A DNA stretch of 64,000 nt, taken from Mercenaria mercenaria (taxonomy: Eukaryota; Mollusca; Bivalvia; Venerida; Veneridae). Of this stretch, positions 25,740-39,609 are shown piece after piece. The position numbers were made by a program, and so were the translations under genes. The stretch covers positions 15,957,001 through 16,021,000 of the forward strand of contig NC_069375.1 in the NCBI RefSeq assembly GCF_021730395.1, in the 5' to 3' direction. Position 1 is the stretch's first letter. Each line of letters begins with the position of its first letter. Under the pieces are notes generated by a model. It made no database searches. It saw nothing but the letters and a program-made list of their open reading frames with translations, and was not told the DNA's origin.

Positions 25740-26683
25740 ACTTGAAATCTTGTTCTATATTTTTTTTATTTTGCGGAATTCAGCTCTATCATAATTATAA
25801 TCTATTAAATTACGGATAATGACTTTGCGAACGATACATTTTCGATATGAAAATGATCCAGCATGTGAATATAAGAAATAAAAAATTATAGATTTATATT
25901 CATAATTTTAACATGTCCAAGACATTGCGGAATGATACTTATTTCACTTGGGTAATGATTACATTTTACTCGGACTTTATCATAGACTCCCTGTGTAAAA
26001 TCTCAAACTTTCAACAAAATAAAGATATTAAATCAATATAATATTTCAATGAAACTTCGAAGTTTTGTTGTTTGCAGCATCATCTGGGGCATGTGCAGAG
26101 TGAAATCTTAATTTGATTTCTAAAATAGTGTGTTATTTATTTTTAAAGTCACTATATGTTCATTGTAAATATACTTTGTTATACCCAAGTGGAAACTGGC
26201 AGGTACTCGAAAATGCAGCTCTCTGATTGGTCAGTTAGAACCCCTAATGTACTGTGATGTCATGATAAAGTTATGAATTAGCAGGAAGGTCTAATACGTA
26301 TCAATTGTTCCAGATATCAGGTATTTCCCATCAGTAAGTCCTTGATTTATATCTAACGAATTTACATTTTTTGTTACTAAACTTTCATCGTTTTAAAAAT
26401 AAATGTTCATTTATTTTCCAGATATATTCTTACAGATTTTAGAATACTAGATATCTTGTGAAAATTTTATTTTCGTTTCACAAGACAGCTCCGCCACGTG
26501 ATATATTAATCCGTGTGCGTTCAAATATAGTGGCGTTGATGACCGAAGGCATTAAATTGTATCATATCAAAACCATCTTATATGCTTAGTAAATTCTATG
26601 ATCTGCTCTAATTAGGGAACCTCGAAAGGATCTTGATAACCTAGGTGACATGTGTTTTATTATGTCATTTTGCATAACTCATA
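25740..26683. other. intergenic, no gene recognised
   Basis: AT-rich; nothing recognised. Confidence 0.4.
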
Positions 26684-27032
26684 AGGCCTAAAAAAAAATT
26701 CTTTGTTTCCGGTAACATGCTCAAAAAAATTAGGGTAGGTAGGTCGGAATTTTTTTTTTTTTTTTGGAAATTATTTTTATTAAGGGAGACTTTTCGGAAA
26801 TTATTTTTGTCTCAAAAAATTAATACAAATAAGGGGGTTATGCCTTTAGAGCATCAGGAAGCTGATTTTTAACATCACTGACCATGTTTAAAGCATAAAA
26901 AGTGCAGTTTGGCAACTTTTTGTCAAAAAGTTGAAAAAATTATTCTCCAAGGCCATAAAAACATTTAGGGTCGGGCCAAAAATTTAGGGTAGGTCGGGAT
27001 ACCGGAAACAAACAATTTTTTTTTTACGCCTA
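26684..27032. mobile_element. ~350-bp MITE with ~33-bp TIRs
   Basis: The left end AGGCCTAAAAAAAAATTCTT followed by TGTTTCCGGTA is mirrored by TACCGGAAACAAACAATTTT followed by TTTTTTACGCCTAA at the right end. AGGGTAGGTAGGTCGG near the left recurs as AGGGTAGGTCGG near the right. It is non-coding and directly abuts the LINE fragment that starts at 27033. Confidence 0.75.
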
Positions 27033-27796
27033 ACATAGAGTTAAAAACTTGTGAGGCAGCTAAATACCTAGGCATAACCATTTCCAAAGATCTAAACTGG
27101 TCCAAACACATTGACAATATCACTTCCAAAACAACTTCCACTCTTCGCTTCATACAACGGAATGTGAAAACTGACAATAAAAAGGTCAAAATTGCTGCCT
27201 ATAACACCTATGTCCGCCCTCAACTTGAGTACTGTTCAAGCGTCTGGCATCCTTGGCAAAAAACCCTCACTAGCAAAGTCGAAAATGTCCAAAGGTCAGC
27301 TGCTAGGTACGTCATGTACGACTACAGTTACACCAGTAGTGTTACACAAATGCTAAAAACTTTAGAATGGAATACACTCCAATATAGAAGGTTACACAAC
27401 TCATTAGTAATGTTTTATAAAATAAGGACCCAGACAGTTGCAGTCGACCAATCTCATCTTATTCCAACTAGAAACCTAAATTACTTAATCCCCATTTCTC
27501 ACACTCAGTACTTTTCTAACTCCTACTTCCCAAGGACCATCCGTCTCTGGAACTCCCTACCAACTTATGTTAAATCTAGCCCCAGTCTCAGTATCTATAG
27601 AGAGAGGCTGGCGGTGGTCAGTATGTAATTCTATTGCCTCTGCCCCATTTTATCTGTAGCATACTGTCTTTTTTATCTTTTATTATTTTAACATTGTAAC
27701 ATATCATTTCTTTAACAACTGTTTCTCTGACAGCGCCGCCCAGTGATAGTCGGAAATCGACGGTTGGGTGAAAGATGTAGATGTAGATGTAGATAG
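27033..27796 (+). mobile_element. LINE (CR1/Jockey-like) 3' end with (GATGTA)n tail
   Basis: One frame reads from 27036 (IELKTCEAAKYLGITIS) to the stop at 27626-27628. It covers the end of the RT thumb region (YVRPQLEYCSSVWHPWQ) and the VQRSAARYVMYDYS ... LVMFYKI ... YFPRTIRLWNSLPTYV segment. The element ends in a short tandem tail, (GATGTA)n at 27775-27794, as several CR1-like LINEs do. The 5' part is absent: the LINE sequence begins exactly at the MITE boundary. The visible ~197-codon frame is uninterrupted, so the copy is fairly young. Confidence 0.85.
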
Positions 27797-28195
27797 TTAC
27801 GTGATGATTTCCGGTAGATCACTTAAAACAGCAACTTCAGTGAAATAGATATATGATAACAAATGACATTTTAAAATGTAAAGTACAAGTTTTATATGTG
27901 TATGATGTGTGGAATTAGACTGGAAATGCTTGTTCTTTTCTGACGAAAATAAGGATAAAGCAGGCTTTTCAGGTAATATATGATAAAAAATATACATGGC
28001 TGTAATCAAAGCGTATATACTGTAGAATGAGTTATTTGACTGAAATCATCTTTACAGTGGCAAAACAATTCGTAATATAATGAAAATATTATGTATGTTT
28101 CCTTAAAAGTAATAATTCAATCATAAACTTTATAAATATCTTCCTTTGTAACATGTATTTTGATTGGCTAATTTATTTAAAAGTGTAACTCAAAC
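27797..28195. other. intergenic, no gene recognised
   Basis: AT-rich; nothing recognised. Confidence 0.4.
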
Positions 28196-28420
28196 GAGCG
28201 ATACGCGCTAAGCGTATAAATTTGTACGCTAAGCGTATATTTTACCCGGTTAACGCGTAAAAGTACACGGTGAGCGTGTACTTTTATAGATCTACCGATT
28301 GAAATACTCGGTAAGCGTGTAAATTTACACGCTAACCGTGTAATATGGTATTGCTGGAGCGATTTCAGACTTTTGACCCAAACGGTACGTCATACAAAGT
28401 CGCGACCTTCCGCACTGGCG
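28196..28420 (+). repeat. cluster of palindromic CGCTAAGCGTAT / CACGGTGAGCGTG words
   Basis: Between 28200 and 28345 the words ACGCGCTAAGCGTAT, TACGCTAAGCGTAT, CACGGTGAGCGTG, CGGTAAGCGTG and CACGCTAACCGTG follow each other, alternating in orientation. GTGTAAATTTACAC is a perfect palindrome at about 28316-28329. The part after 28328 is the inverted partner of 25.4-25.5 kb. Confidence 0.6.
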
Positions 28421-28539
28421 GCGGGCGCTCTAGACTAGATGAATTCACTGAAAGTGGAATCGTGTGCAATTATATCCCATTGGAAGAGCGTTCACCTCTG
28501 GATCCTCGACGAGAGTTCCGGAGTTTGAGCCCCGCCGGA

Positions 28540-28582
28540 GAGAGAGCGAGAGACAGAGCGACAAAGAGACAGAGACAGTGAG
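28540..28582. repeat. GA-rich microsatellite
   Basis: GAGAGAGAGCGAGAGACAGA and similar units. Confidence 0.8.
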
Positions 28583-28842
28583 GTCACGGTTAGGCAGAGT
28601 AACCTTATTCCAGAAAGATAGATCTTGAGATGACGATAAAGTATTGCAGCTGGTCCAACGTAGAAAATTGATTCTTGGAACAGTATCTTTTTATTACAAT
28701 TAAGCACAGCTACTGGTCCGATGCAAAGCATTTATTTATTGGCGGGGACCTTTTAATCAAGTGCAGTAATAAAATGACATACTATAAAAAACAAAAACTG
28801 TCCCTGTCTGTACACCATATAATATAGTCACCTATCTACACT

Positions 28843-28965
28843 CTACTCAAATAATCTGCACCTACATTGTCTCTACCAGGAATTGCACTAATACTGATCC
28901 TATATGGCTGCAATGCCAAGGCCCATCTCATCAACCTGGAATTGCTAAGTTTCACCTTACAAGAT
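28843..28965 (-). mobile_element. Ty3/Gypsy-type retroelement fossil (RNase H end of pol)
   Basis: The - strand encodes the conserved close of a Ty3/Gypsy RNase H domain (RWALALQPY ... IPGRDNVGADYLSR). Only about 120 bp are recognisable and no LTRs are visible nearby. It is a broken fragment; its age cannot be judged from so little sequence. Confidence 0.7.
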
Positions 28966-30160
28966 TTGGCTGAAACTTTTTCGTAAAATCTGTGAGGGAA
29001 ACTGCAATGGCGGCAAAAATTTGAATAAACTTCCTGTAAAATCCGACTACACTAAGAATGAACGTACTGCCTTCTTTGTTTTCGGTCTCTCGGCATTTTG
29101 TATTGCCTGTACCTTAAACGGATAATTTAGTTGTTTCTGACCTTTTTCTTTCTGGTATTTACGGATCTTTGGGGCAGTTACGCCAAGGGAAACTACTCTT
29201 TTGCAAAAATGGCTTCCTCCAACGTCTAGGTTAAAGGTCAGTAATTCAAATCCTTCTTTGTTTCATATAAAAACGACAACTTCATGTCGTCTTTACGTAT
29301 CTTTAGAGAACATCACTTACTCCTACACCAATTTTTCATGAAAGTTCTATCACAAATTAACGAAAAAATAAAAAGAAAATAGGGGGTTGAATAGTTCCTA
29401 GTGAAATGCCAGTCAGTTGTGGTCTGCTACCCTAAAAATGGCGCATATTTGCTCTCCTTCGCGCAATAAACATCTACTTCCGGTTTCGATCTGCAAAACT
29501 TGTCATGTGGATTGTATGAACATGAAAACCGTCTCATGTCATGTAGAATGTATTCTAGTAGCAAAAAAGTGTGATTAAAGCACTCGTTCTACACGAATTT
29601 GCGCAGAAAATGGGAAAATTCGGATCTATTTATTATGGACTTTTTTCTACACCACGGAAGCACATTTTCAACCGAATTACTGACCTTATTCCTCTAGGAA
29701 GAACTCGAAGTCATCTATGATCACTCAGATTTTGATAGATATATGGCTTTTACAAAATTAAGCCGGGAAAACCATCATCCCAAACTCTGGATATTAGTAT
29801 GGCAGTACGCATAGCATGCCTTACGACTTACGCAAGCAAAAGTATTTTCAATTTTTGATTTTGTGGGATTGAAAACATTCCAGTCGTTAACTAAGAAATG
29901 ATAAATCGTTATTACTTTTTTGCTGAACTCCAATAATTTTTGATTTAATAACACAATAACGACTAGATTAATACTGTCTGTCTGCACTCTAGTGAAATTA
30001 GGACTAGTACCTGATTTGAAGTTTACTATCTTCACAAATATTTTACTTTTACGCTGTTAACTTACACGTGTTAATAAAGGGATACAATATAAATAGGATA
30101 CTTAATGTGTATTATTCTTTCTTAAGTAATGATATAAAACATACACTGTGAAGTAAATTT
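28966..30160. other. intergenic, no gene recognised
   Basis: AT-rich; no further element recognised. Confidence 0.4.
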
Positions 30161-30169
30161 ATAGATATG

Positions 30170-30260
30170 CAACTAAAATAACCGATTATCCGATTATGTA
30201 TGATAAATCGAATCGGTTGGCTTGTCCGATTATGCCGATTAATCGGTTGGCAAATCTAAC
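30170..30260. repeat. CCGATTA-rich simple sequence
   Basis: CCGATTATCCGATTATG and AATCGGTTGG words recur in both orientations. Confidence 0.6.
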
Positions 30261-30283
30261 TGATTTGCCCATTACTATATTTT

Positions 30284-30690
30284 AGGTTTCAAGTCAATAG
30301 CTTTGATAGTAATAGAGATATTTGACTTAATCAAAAATTTTTACTAGAAAATCTAAGTCAAAAAGGGACGTAACTCTGTAAAACTTCAAATCAGAGTTTA
30401 TGGGATTGTTGGATTGTTTCTCCTGGTGCAGACTTTGATAGTAAATAACTATTTTAAGTTTCAAGTCAATAGCTTTGATAGTAACAGAGATATTTGACTT
30501 TATCAAAAACTTTAACAAAAACGTTACGTCAAAAAGGAGCATAACTCCATCAAAATTCAAATCAGAGTTATGGGGATTGTTTCTCCTGCTGTAGACTTTG
30601 ATAATAGCTTTAATAGTACAGAGATATTTTACTTTATTAAAAACATTAACAAACGACGACGTGCGAGTAAAAGACGAGCTAATAAGGGTG
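30284..30690. repeat. ~172-bp tandem module, ~2.4 units
   Basis: GTTTCAAGTCAATAGCTTTG recurs at about 30286 and 30459. GTCAAAAAGGGACGTAACTC near 30357 matches GTCAAAAAGGAGCATAACTC near 30528. It ends in AACGACGACGTGCGAG and GACGAGCTAATAAGG, like the right ends of the 3.7-kb family. Confidence 0.7.
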
Positions 30691-31390
30691 GTAATATAAA
30701 CGGTCCAAAAGGTAAGTGAAATAATAAACTTACAATTTCTAAAATTATATCATCATTTAGAGGACAGATTAAATCAACGATTGCCGCAGGGGCAAAATCG
30801 TTATTTTAAACCGTTTAAAAGATATAACGAATAAATCGAATTTATCCTTCTTTATTTAACGTGTCAAAAATCGATAATACCGATTATTGGAAAAATTGAA
30901 AGTTCAATAAAAAATATGTTTAGTTATTTTAAGTCCTCGTATTTCGTATGCAGATGATGTTTTGAAATCAAAATTCAAAACACACATATGAAAAAGCAAA
31001 TTTGTTTAACTCCCATTATACCTTATTAAGTTTCTTAAGCAATCAGGTAGGATAATTTCTATTAAAGTCTATATAAAATTTAATCCGTTCAGGTAAGATT
31101 TTTTACACTGAATGTTGTAATCTAGACCTCAGGTCTCACATTCACCAAAGCTTTGAACTGATGCCGAGTTTCAAACTAAGTACATTGATAAAATACCTAA
31201 TAGTCAATAAAAATTTACATGACCACCAGACCGTTATAAAAGTGTTAAAAGAAATTGTAAAGGAGCTCCTAAATAGATTTACTTTTATCTAATTCAATCA
31301 GCAGATGAGAACCTTTATAATGTATGTTGGTTGCTACAACGAAGGACCGTGTGTTTCGTATACTTTGCGAAAAACAAATCTGTGCAGAGA
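30691..31390. other. intergenic, no gene recognised
   Basis: AT-rich; nothing recognised. Confidence 0.4.
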
Positions 31391-31419
31391 TTTTAGACGT
31401 CTACCCACACCAATTCTCA

Positions 31420-31700
31420 ATCGATTTTATAGACTTGTCTACTTTTCATCTTGTACTCAATTGTATAAACTGTCCACCTACTTTTGATTTTATAGACTAT
31501 CTACCCATTCTCAACAACAGAATGTCTATCCATTCTGGATTTTATAGACTGTCTACTCATTTTCAATTTGACAGACTAACTTTCATTAACTGTCTATCCA
31601 TTTTCTATTTTGTAAACTGTTTACTCATAGTCGATCTCAAACACTGCCTATCATTGTTTAATTTTATAGACTGTCTACCAATTCTCGAGTTTTTCCCCAT
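31420..31700. repeat. degenerate ~40-bp minisatellite
   Basis: The phrase TTTTATAGACTGTCTACCCA recurs in varied form about seven times (near 31426, 31487, 31540, 31580, 31610, 31664). The 131-codon ORF over it (31324-31719, F/I/L/C-rich) follows from the repeat and is not counted as a gene. Confidence 0.65.
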
Positions 31701-31961
31701 TTATTGTGTATTTTTCTAACTGATTAAAACTCTCAAACAGAAAAAGGAAAAGAGACCCATTGCATTAATTGTATGCAATAAATAGCTAGAAACATTTCAA
31801 TCGAATCCATACAATATAACACGACGCGTTTATAACAACGTGATATATGTAAAACTCGCAAAATTTCAAGTCGAAACTTTGACTGCATGGTCAGTTATTA
31901 CATCCGTTTTCCCATGGATTGATTTATATTGATCTATAGTTATGGAAGTTGAAAGTTTTGG

Positions 31962-32087
31962 CGTGAAGTATACACTGCCTATACAGCTACTATATATCAG
32001 ACATCATCGTTAGCAACGCGTCATAAGTTTTTCCTTATTAGCATCTTCACATCTAAAGGGAAAGTTTCTACTCTTTATTCCGTCAGA
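31962..32087 (+). promoter_or_regulatory. core promoter and 5' UTR of alpha-tubulin copy 2 (class A)
   Basis: It is homologous to the block before copy 1: GCGTGAAGTATACACTGCCT, TATATAT at 31991-31997, and GTTAGCAACGCG with AGCAAC at 32012-32017. The TATA-to-AGCAAC spacing is the same as in copy 1. It is followed by a pyrimidine-rich 5' UTR ending TCAGAATG. Confidence 0.6.
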
Positions 32088-34154
<2,067 letters not shown>

Positions 34155-34352
34155 AATATTTAAAGACTTGTTCCATCTGGAGTTTAATCCTGTCAGGGTG
34201 AGTGGGAAATGGAAGGAGTGGAATATTAAGTTCATTGTTACAAGACAAAGACGGAAGCCAGGAGGAACAGGTTACGATTTAAATACTTTGGCAGTGATAT
34301 GAACAAGGAAAGATTTAATTATTATATGCTTATAAACATTTTATGATACACG

Positions 34353-34358
34353 ATTAAA
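34353..34358 (+). terminator. probable poly(A) signal of tubulin copy 2
   Basis: ATTAAA, a common variant, lies about 200 bp after the stop. No AATAAA is nearer. Confidence 0.4.
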
Positions 34359-35960
34359 ATTGTTGACATTAACTATTGTATTGTGTATAGCAAATATATA
34401 TTTTTTCATTATATCTATTTTGTCTTTACACTGCTGACCGCTGATGCTAAATAGATAACTGGAAACTTTTGAATACTAGTTGTGGATCTAATGATTCGAT
34501 TCATAGAACTAGAGTGTTACCAATAACTTTAAAAATTCAATTATTTCGTGTTCGCAAATGTATTTCAACATGGTTTTACAATCATAAGGTAATATCTAAC
34601 AATGTCGCAGTGAAAACTTTAATATTCGATGAGATTAGTAGAGGCTGATAAAGAGAAGAGTTTCGATATAGTACCTTACACGTTTTAAATGTGTACGATT
34701 CGATAAAACAATTCTAGCAGATGCTTATTATAATATCTATTGATTTACTACACGTGCATAAGTACACGCAACCTCTCTTACTAATGTTTAGCTCTTACTG
34801 GCTGTTCAATTATTAGGTTTAAAAGATAAGGGATGTCTTTACCTCAATTATCTTTGGGAAAATAAAAAACGATATTTTTCTGTATAGATTTAGTGAATCT
34901 ACAATTCTACATATCATTTTATTTAGCTACTTCCTGAGTATGTTTCATAAATATTCCCAGTTAAAATAACCCTTTTCTGTATTCATTTTATTGTGCCGTA
35001 GCACACGATTATCACAAGTGGCAAACTTTTATTTCAGTTCTGGCAAAAACAAATGTTGAAATCAGTAACAGTTGAGTGCATTCGAACGGACCTTTACCAA
35101 AACACGGTGCATATATTTCTAAAAGTCGTCACACACCATCAACTTATAACTGCATTCACGTAGCGACTTTCCTGTAATGTTACATATACATACAATATAT
35201 TTGCCTTAAAATATATTTTTCATATACTTGAAACATTTTTGACTGGTAGTGTGTGACCAGAAATTCACTTCTATTATAACATTCTGTAAAACTACATTGT
35301 ATAGGGATGGTACCTAAAATATCAAACTCGGGCTTTCCAGTTGATTTTTCTTCCATGTGAAATTTACCAAAGACGTATATATTTTTCCATATAAAACAAA
35401 ACAATATGGTATTTGAAAAATGATCATCCTGCTGCATCCACAGTCTTCCAATCATTTTGAAATTTCACCAATAATAGTCTTTAACAAAAGACTCAACATG
35501 TTGATAAATTCAATAGAATGCAGTGTAAGTTAAGTCCACTTTCAACATTTTGAAAGATGTTGTATCTAAATAAAATCTAAGACTGGCCAAGATTCTAAAA
35601 CTCATAAAAAATCTTGAAAGAGAATTATATGCTTACAAATGTAATACTAAAATTTTACCTGAAAGAAGCCAATAAAGAATGTGAACAACACTACAAACTT
35701 TTCCACTCCTGGACGGAATAAAAGTAGGTTAAAGTTGTTACACTTGATTGTCTGAATATAATCACCTCAGGAAGAATAATCAGGGGTTTTAAATACTAAG
35801 TTTTGAAAATGTATCCATTGAAGACCGTAACTGATAATCAAGCTCGGTGTTTAGGCAGATTAAATTATTTGGACAGTATGATCGTGGAAGCAGACATAGA
35901 ACTTTGTGTTATATAGACTGATTTAAAATGCAATGACTATCTTTTTTAAAAGATAGTTGT
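34359..35960. other. intergenic, no gene recognised
   Basis: 1.6 kb of AT-rich sequence; nothing recognised. Confidence 0.4.
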
Positions 35961-35964
35961 TGCT

Positions 35965-36126
35965 CGCATCTTCAGTTCAACAACTCAAGACGGAAACACA
36001 CATACATCCGGTAACCCACGTACAGAAATACAAGGAATAATATCCAACATGGAAAGTAACGTTCCGAAAACGCAGCCTCCCCAAAGGCACACACGAACAA
36101 CACTCGCACACACCACACACACACAC

Positions 36127-36162
<36 letters not shown>

Positions 36163-36300
36163 GGACAAAACAAACAAATACCGGAACACAGTGGAGCACC
36201 GCCTTCGAACGATCAGTGGCAAAACCACCACTGGGGAGTTTAAACCGGTTTATGTTGCACCTAACCTCACTCTTACCCCAACCATGTTCCAAAGTCACAA
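35965..36300. repeat. dispersed repeat with embedded (CA)n, copy of 8-kb family
   Basis: CGCAGCCTCCCCAAA (cf. 8580), a (CA)n run at 36107-36160, AGAGGGACAAAACAAACAAA and CACAGTGGAGCACCGCCTTC (cf. 7989) occur in order. This copy appears uninterrupted. In the 8-kb copy the same pieces are separated by other repeats. Confidence 0.65.
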
Positions 36301-36539
36301 GACAGTGTAAATAAAATTATCCCTGCCAGGTGAAACCCTAACATACGTAAAGGCAACAGAAGGCATGTAATGTAAAACACAAAAATGCTCTTGTATATAT
36401 ACATATGCAGTTCTTAAGAACCTAAAACGCATGTACTCATTGCCTTTGCAAAAGACAGAGCAACAAGGGAAACACCCTTAAGGACCCGACGAAATAGGCC
36501 AGAAGACGGAAATCATAATAGCTCAGTCCTGGTGGGATT

Positions 36540-36610
36540 TAAGAACTACTAATCATAGAGTCCTCCACCTGTTCCGTCAAACACAATCAAAGAGGAAAGC
36601 ATGCACATTT
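36540..36610. repeat. short dispersed word, three copies
   Basis: CCTGTTCCGTCAAACACAAT followed by CAAAGAGGAAAGC at 36569-36601 recurs at ~36917-36950 and, more diverged, at ~38838-38876. Its nature is unknown. Confidence 0.45.
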
Positions 36611-37106
36611 CTAAAGGGAAGGTAACCTTATTTACCTGCCAATATAACTTAATTGAGCAAAAGGACCACCAAAATCTTTCGAATAAATGAAGATATTTTA
36701 GCCTCGATAATAACGAATTCCTCCCGAAGAACTAACTCTTTAGTAACCATATACTAGTAGCATTTTTTATTTTGGGGGTGATTATCCCCAGGGTGAGCAA
36801 TACGGTTAAGATTATCTTAATACCATATGCCTACAAGCAACAGTAAACAGTCGCCCCCGAAATAGTCCTTACATTTCCGCAGAAAAGTCATAACATGTAT
36901 GGCATATAATTTTCTACCTGTTCCGTCAGACACAATCAGAAGAAAGCGTAGTGTTTAACTGTATGAAAAACTGAACAATAGCCATTCTTTGTATATCATA
37001 ATTGTCCGATGGAAACCTCTTTTAATTGTATAAAGTTGGAAAACTGCCATAAATCAGCATCTCCGTGAAAATCAAATTTTATATACCTTGTAATAGAAAT
37101 GTCTTT

Positions 37107-37365
37107 CCTTGTTTTATTTTTGTTGGGCTTGAAGTCGCTGTGATACAAGAATAGGTCATATGGCGACTTTCCCGCTTTAACGATGGAGGAAGATCACAGG
37201 TGCCCCTCCGTGCATAATTATTTCATCATGGGCGGACACCTGGGTAGAACCGCCGACATTCCGTAAGCCAGCTGGATGGCTTCCTTACATGAAGAATTCA
37301 ACGCCCGGAGAGAGGCTCGGTGAGGGGTAAGCGACATAAACACTCGCCCATCGAAGCACCTGTTG
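37107..37365 (-). mobile_element. SINE-like element, second family
   Basis: Read on the - strand it runs from GGTGCTTCGATGGGCGAGTG through GAATGTCGGCGGTTCTACCC and GGGGCACCTGTG to AAGTCGCCATATGACC, ending CCCAACAAAAATAAAACAAG. Length (~255 bp), an A-rich 3' tail and absence of an ORF fit a SINE. An A box is not obvious. The 3' end (ACAGCG..T..A..CCCAA) resembles that of the 15-kb SINE, suggesting a shared LINE partner. Confidence 0.65.
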
Positions 37366-39335
37366 TCTTTCTTTAGGCTACTTTTGAATTTAAAGAAAAC
37401 TTGAAGTACCATAGCTGAAGTTTAGTAAACCTTTTTTTTAAGTTAAGGTAGTGGCGTCCCTGCTGAAGAAGTTGGTAAGTAATGTATTGATTACTGCCAT
37501 TGAAGTCTGAAACATGACTTGTTTCTAATTGTCCATTACACATCCGGAGCACAGTCCAAGTTTACAACTATCTCAGATTTTAGGCTGTTAATGAACAACA
37601 ATGTATTATACATTATAATTTTTTTTATATACTGTAAAAATTGAAGTGTTTGGCGAATTATGCATACCATCTGCGCATGTTGTACCCTCATATACATGTA
37701 CAATTAAACACATTTCCATTTGTAGGCATTTGTAAGATTCTTACATGTACCGCCATTTTTTCACGTACGCGTGGAACATTCTTTTTTATTATACCTCACA
37801 TAAATGCCCAATGCAAATTTCCCATTAATTTAACTTGAATAATATATCATATTCCCCAGTGATTTTATATCTTATGCGCAAAATCGTTATTTTCAATTTC
37901 TGCGCTTGTGATAAGGTCCATAATTTCATATCACATGCGCAACAGCGCTATTTTGTTTTTCTGCGCGTGTGATATTTTTTTTCATATCTCCCGTGGAGAG
38001 ATTGATACTTGCGCATTGATTAAAAGACTGAGACGATAAATTTTCAGACGAGGCCCTTATACACTTTAGGACTGAATTACCTTTTCTGGTGTTCATGCAT
38101 GTGTGAACACGGCCGATTTTTCTTTTTTAAAGATTTGTTCTACGTGCCAAAAATTTCGAAAACAAATTTTTATCACATATTGAATCAAAACTATCCCCTT
38201 CAGATTGGAAATGATCTAACTAAGAAAATTAGTGCTCATATTTGTATGTTTCGTTTAAAAATAAGAAAATTTATCGCCGTTTTTTTTAATGTTACTGCAG
38301 TCGATTTTCAGCTTTGATGCAATATTTAAACGTTTCAACTAAATCTGTCAAAAAAGTCTTATTAACAGCATTGTCGCCACAATTTCTGAGTGCTAACAAA
38401 TAAAGAATTCTGTCTTCATTTTTTGGTTAGTAATTACTTTTTAAGTGTTAAATAAATCATTTAAATCATTATGTTGATTTTCCAGTAAATGTTTAGATCT
38501 TTTTATCTATTCGGTATAAAAAAAATAAATATTGCATTCCTGAGAGGGTGATATGAAAATTGTTCACCTCTCGAAATATGAATATTTCAAACCAGCATTA
38601 ATTTTTAAATATAATTTGCACTGACGAATTATTTATACCAACGCAGACAAATACACGCACTAACTCTCGACGCCAGAGGTGGTGACGTTGGCTTTAATTG
38701 ATTTGTTAAATCCATTTGGGATCGCAATACAAACCCGCCTATATATCACCCACCGCACATAGCGGCTAAGCAGGATAGGAGACAAGTATCTAATCAGTCC
38801 ATACCAAGAGTGGATGTAAGATCTAGTTGCCATGGAGTCTCCTGTCCCATCATCACACAGTCAAAGAGGAAAGCTAAGTGAACAACGGTTAAGGGTTGAA
38901 CGCTGAATACGTGGCATGTTTTAGAACAGTACGGTGATGACCTCTTGCAAAAAGATGTTTGATAATTTTAATAAGAACGCTAGCTAAGTATGCTAGCATA
39001 TTTTTGCAAACGCTGTGGTATCTTATACATTCAGACCTCATCAGTATATAGCATTCAATATTCGGCATTCAGATGGATTAATTGAATGTAAATTATAGAT
39101 TCGGTCCGTTTATCACTATCGATTACTTTCCACAAGATCTAGAGCGTACCCTGGGTGGTTCTTCGTGACCAGACTACCATATTGTTACAGTAAATAAATG
39201 TCTAGATATCTGGCGTAATGCTTAAACTTGTTTTCTTTCATCAAAATTAACTTGTCCATTCTTGTATGTACTTGATAAGTAGAAACGGATAAAGAAAGTT
39301 TCAAATATACACTTAACAACACTTAGTTGTTGTTG
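37366..39335. other. 2 kb without a recognisable gene
   Basis: AT-rich. TGCGCA-containing words recur around 37870-38010, with TTATGCGCAAAATCG, CATGCGCAACAGCG and TGCGCGTGTGATA. No ORF carries a domain. Confidence 0.4.
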
Positions 39336-39340
39336 TTTGT

Positions 39341-39440
39341 TTGTTTTGTTTGGGTTTTTTTTTTTTTGGTATTTTTTTTTTTTTGGTTTTTTTTTTTGTT
39401 ATTGTTGTTGCTGCTGTTTTGTTTTGTTTTGTTTTGTTTA
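39341..39440. repeat. poly-T and (TTTTG)n tract
   Basis: Long T runs, then five TTTTG-like units at 39416-39440. Confidence 0.95.
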
Positions 39441-39609
39441 ATTCTTTTTTGCTAATATTTCAAACTTTTCTGAGTGTTGCCATGCAATTACACTGCCTAA
39501 ACGTATTGAATTTTGCTAATTTGAGTTTAATACATAAACATGTCATAAAAATACAATAACGTCATTGTTTTGTCAAAAAGCTAGGAAGAAGACGTAAAGT
39601 TTTAAAGCA

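Noticed and set aside
31324-31719. 131-codon ORF
   Set aside because: It overlaps a degenerate minisatellite that dictates its repeated F-I-D/N-C-L pattern.
35972-36298. 108-codon V/C-rich ORF on the - strand and similar ones at 8551-8766, 9524-9736 and 14264-14467
   Set aside because: They are translations of (CA)n microsatellites.
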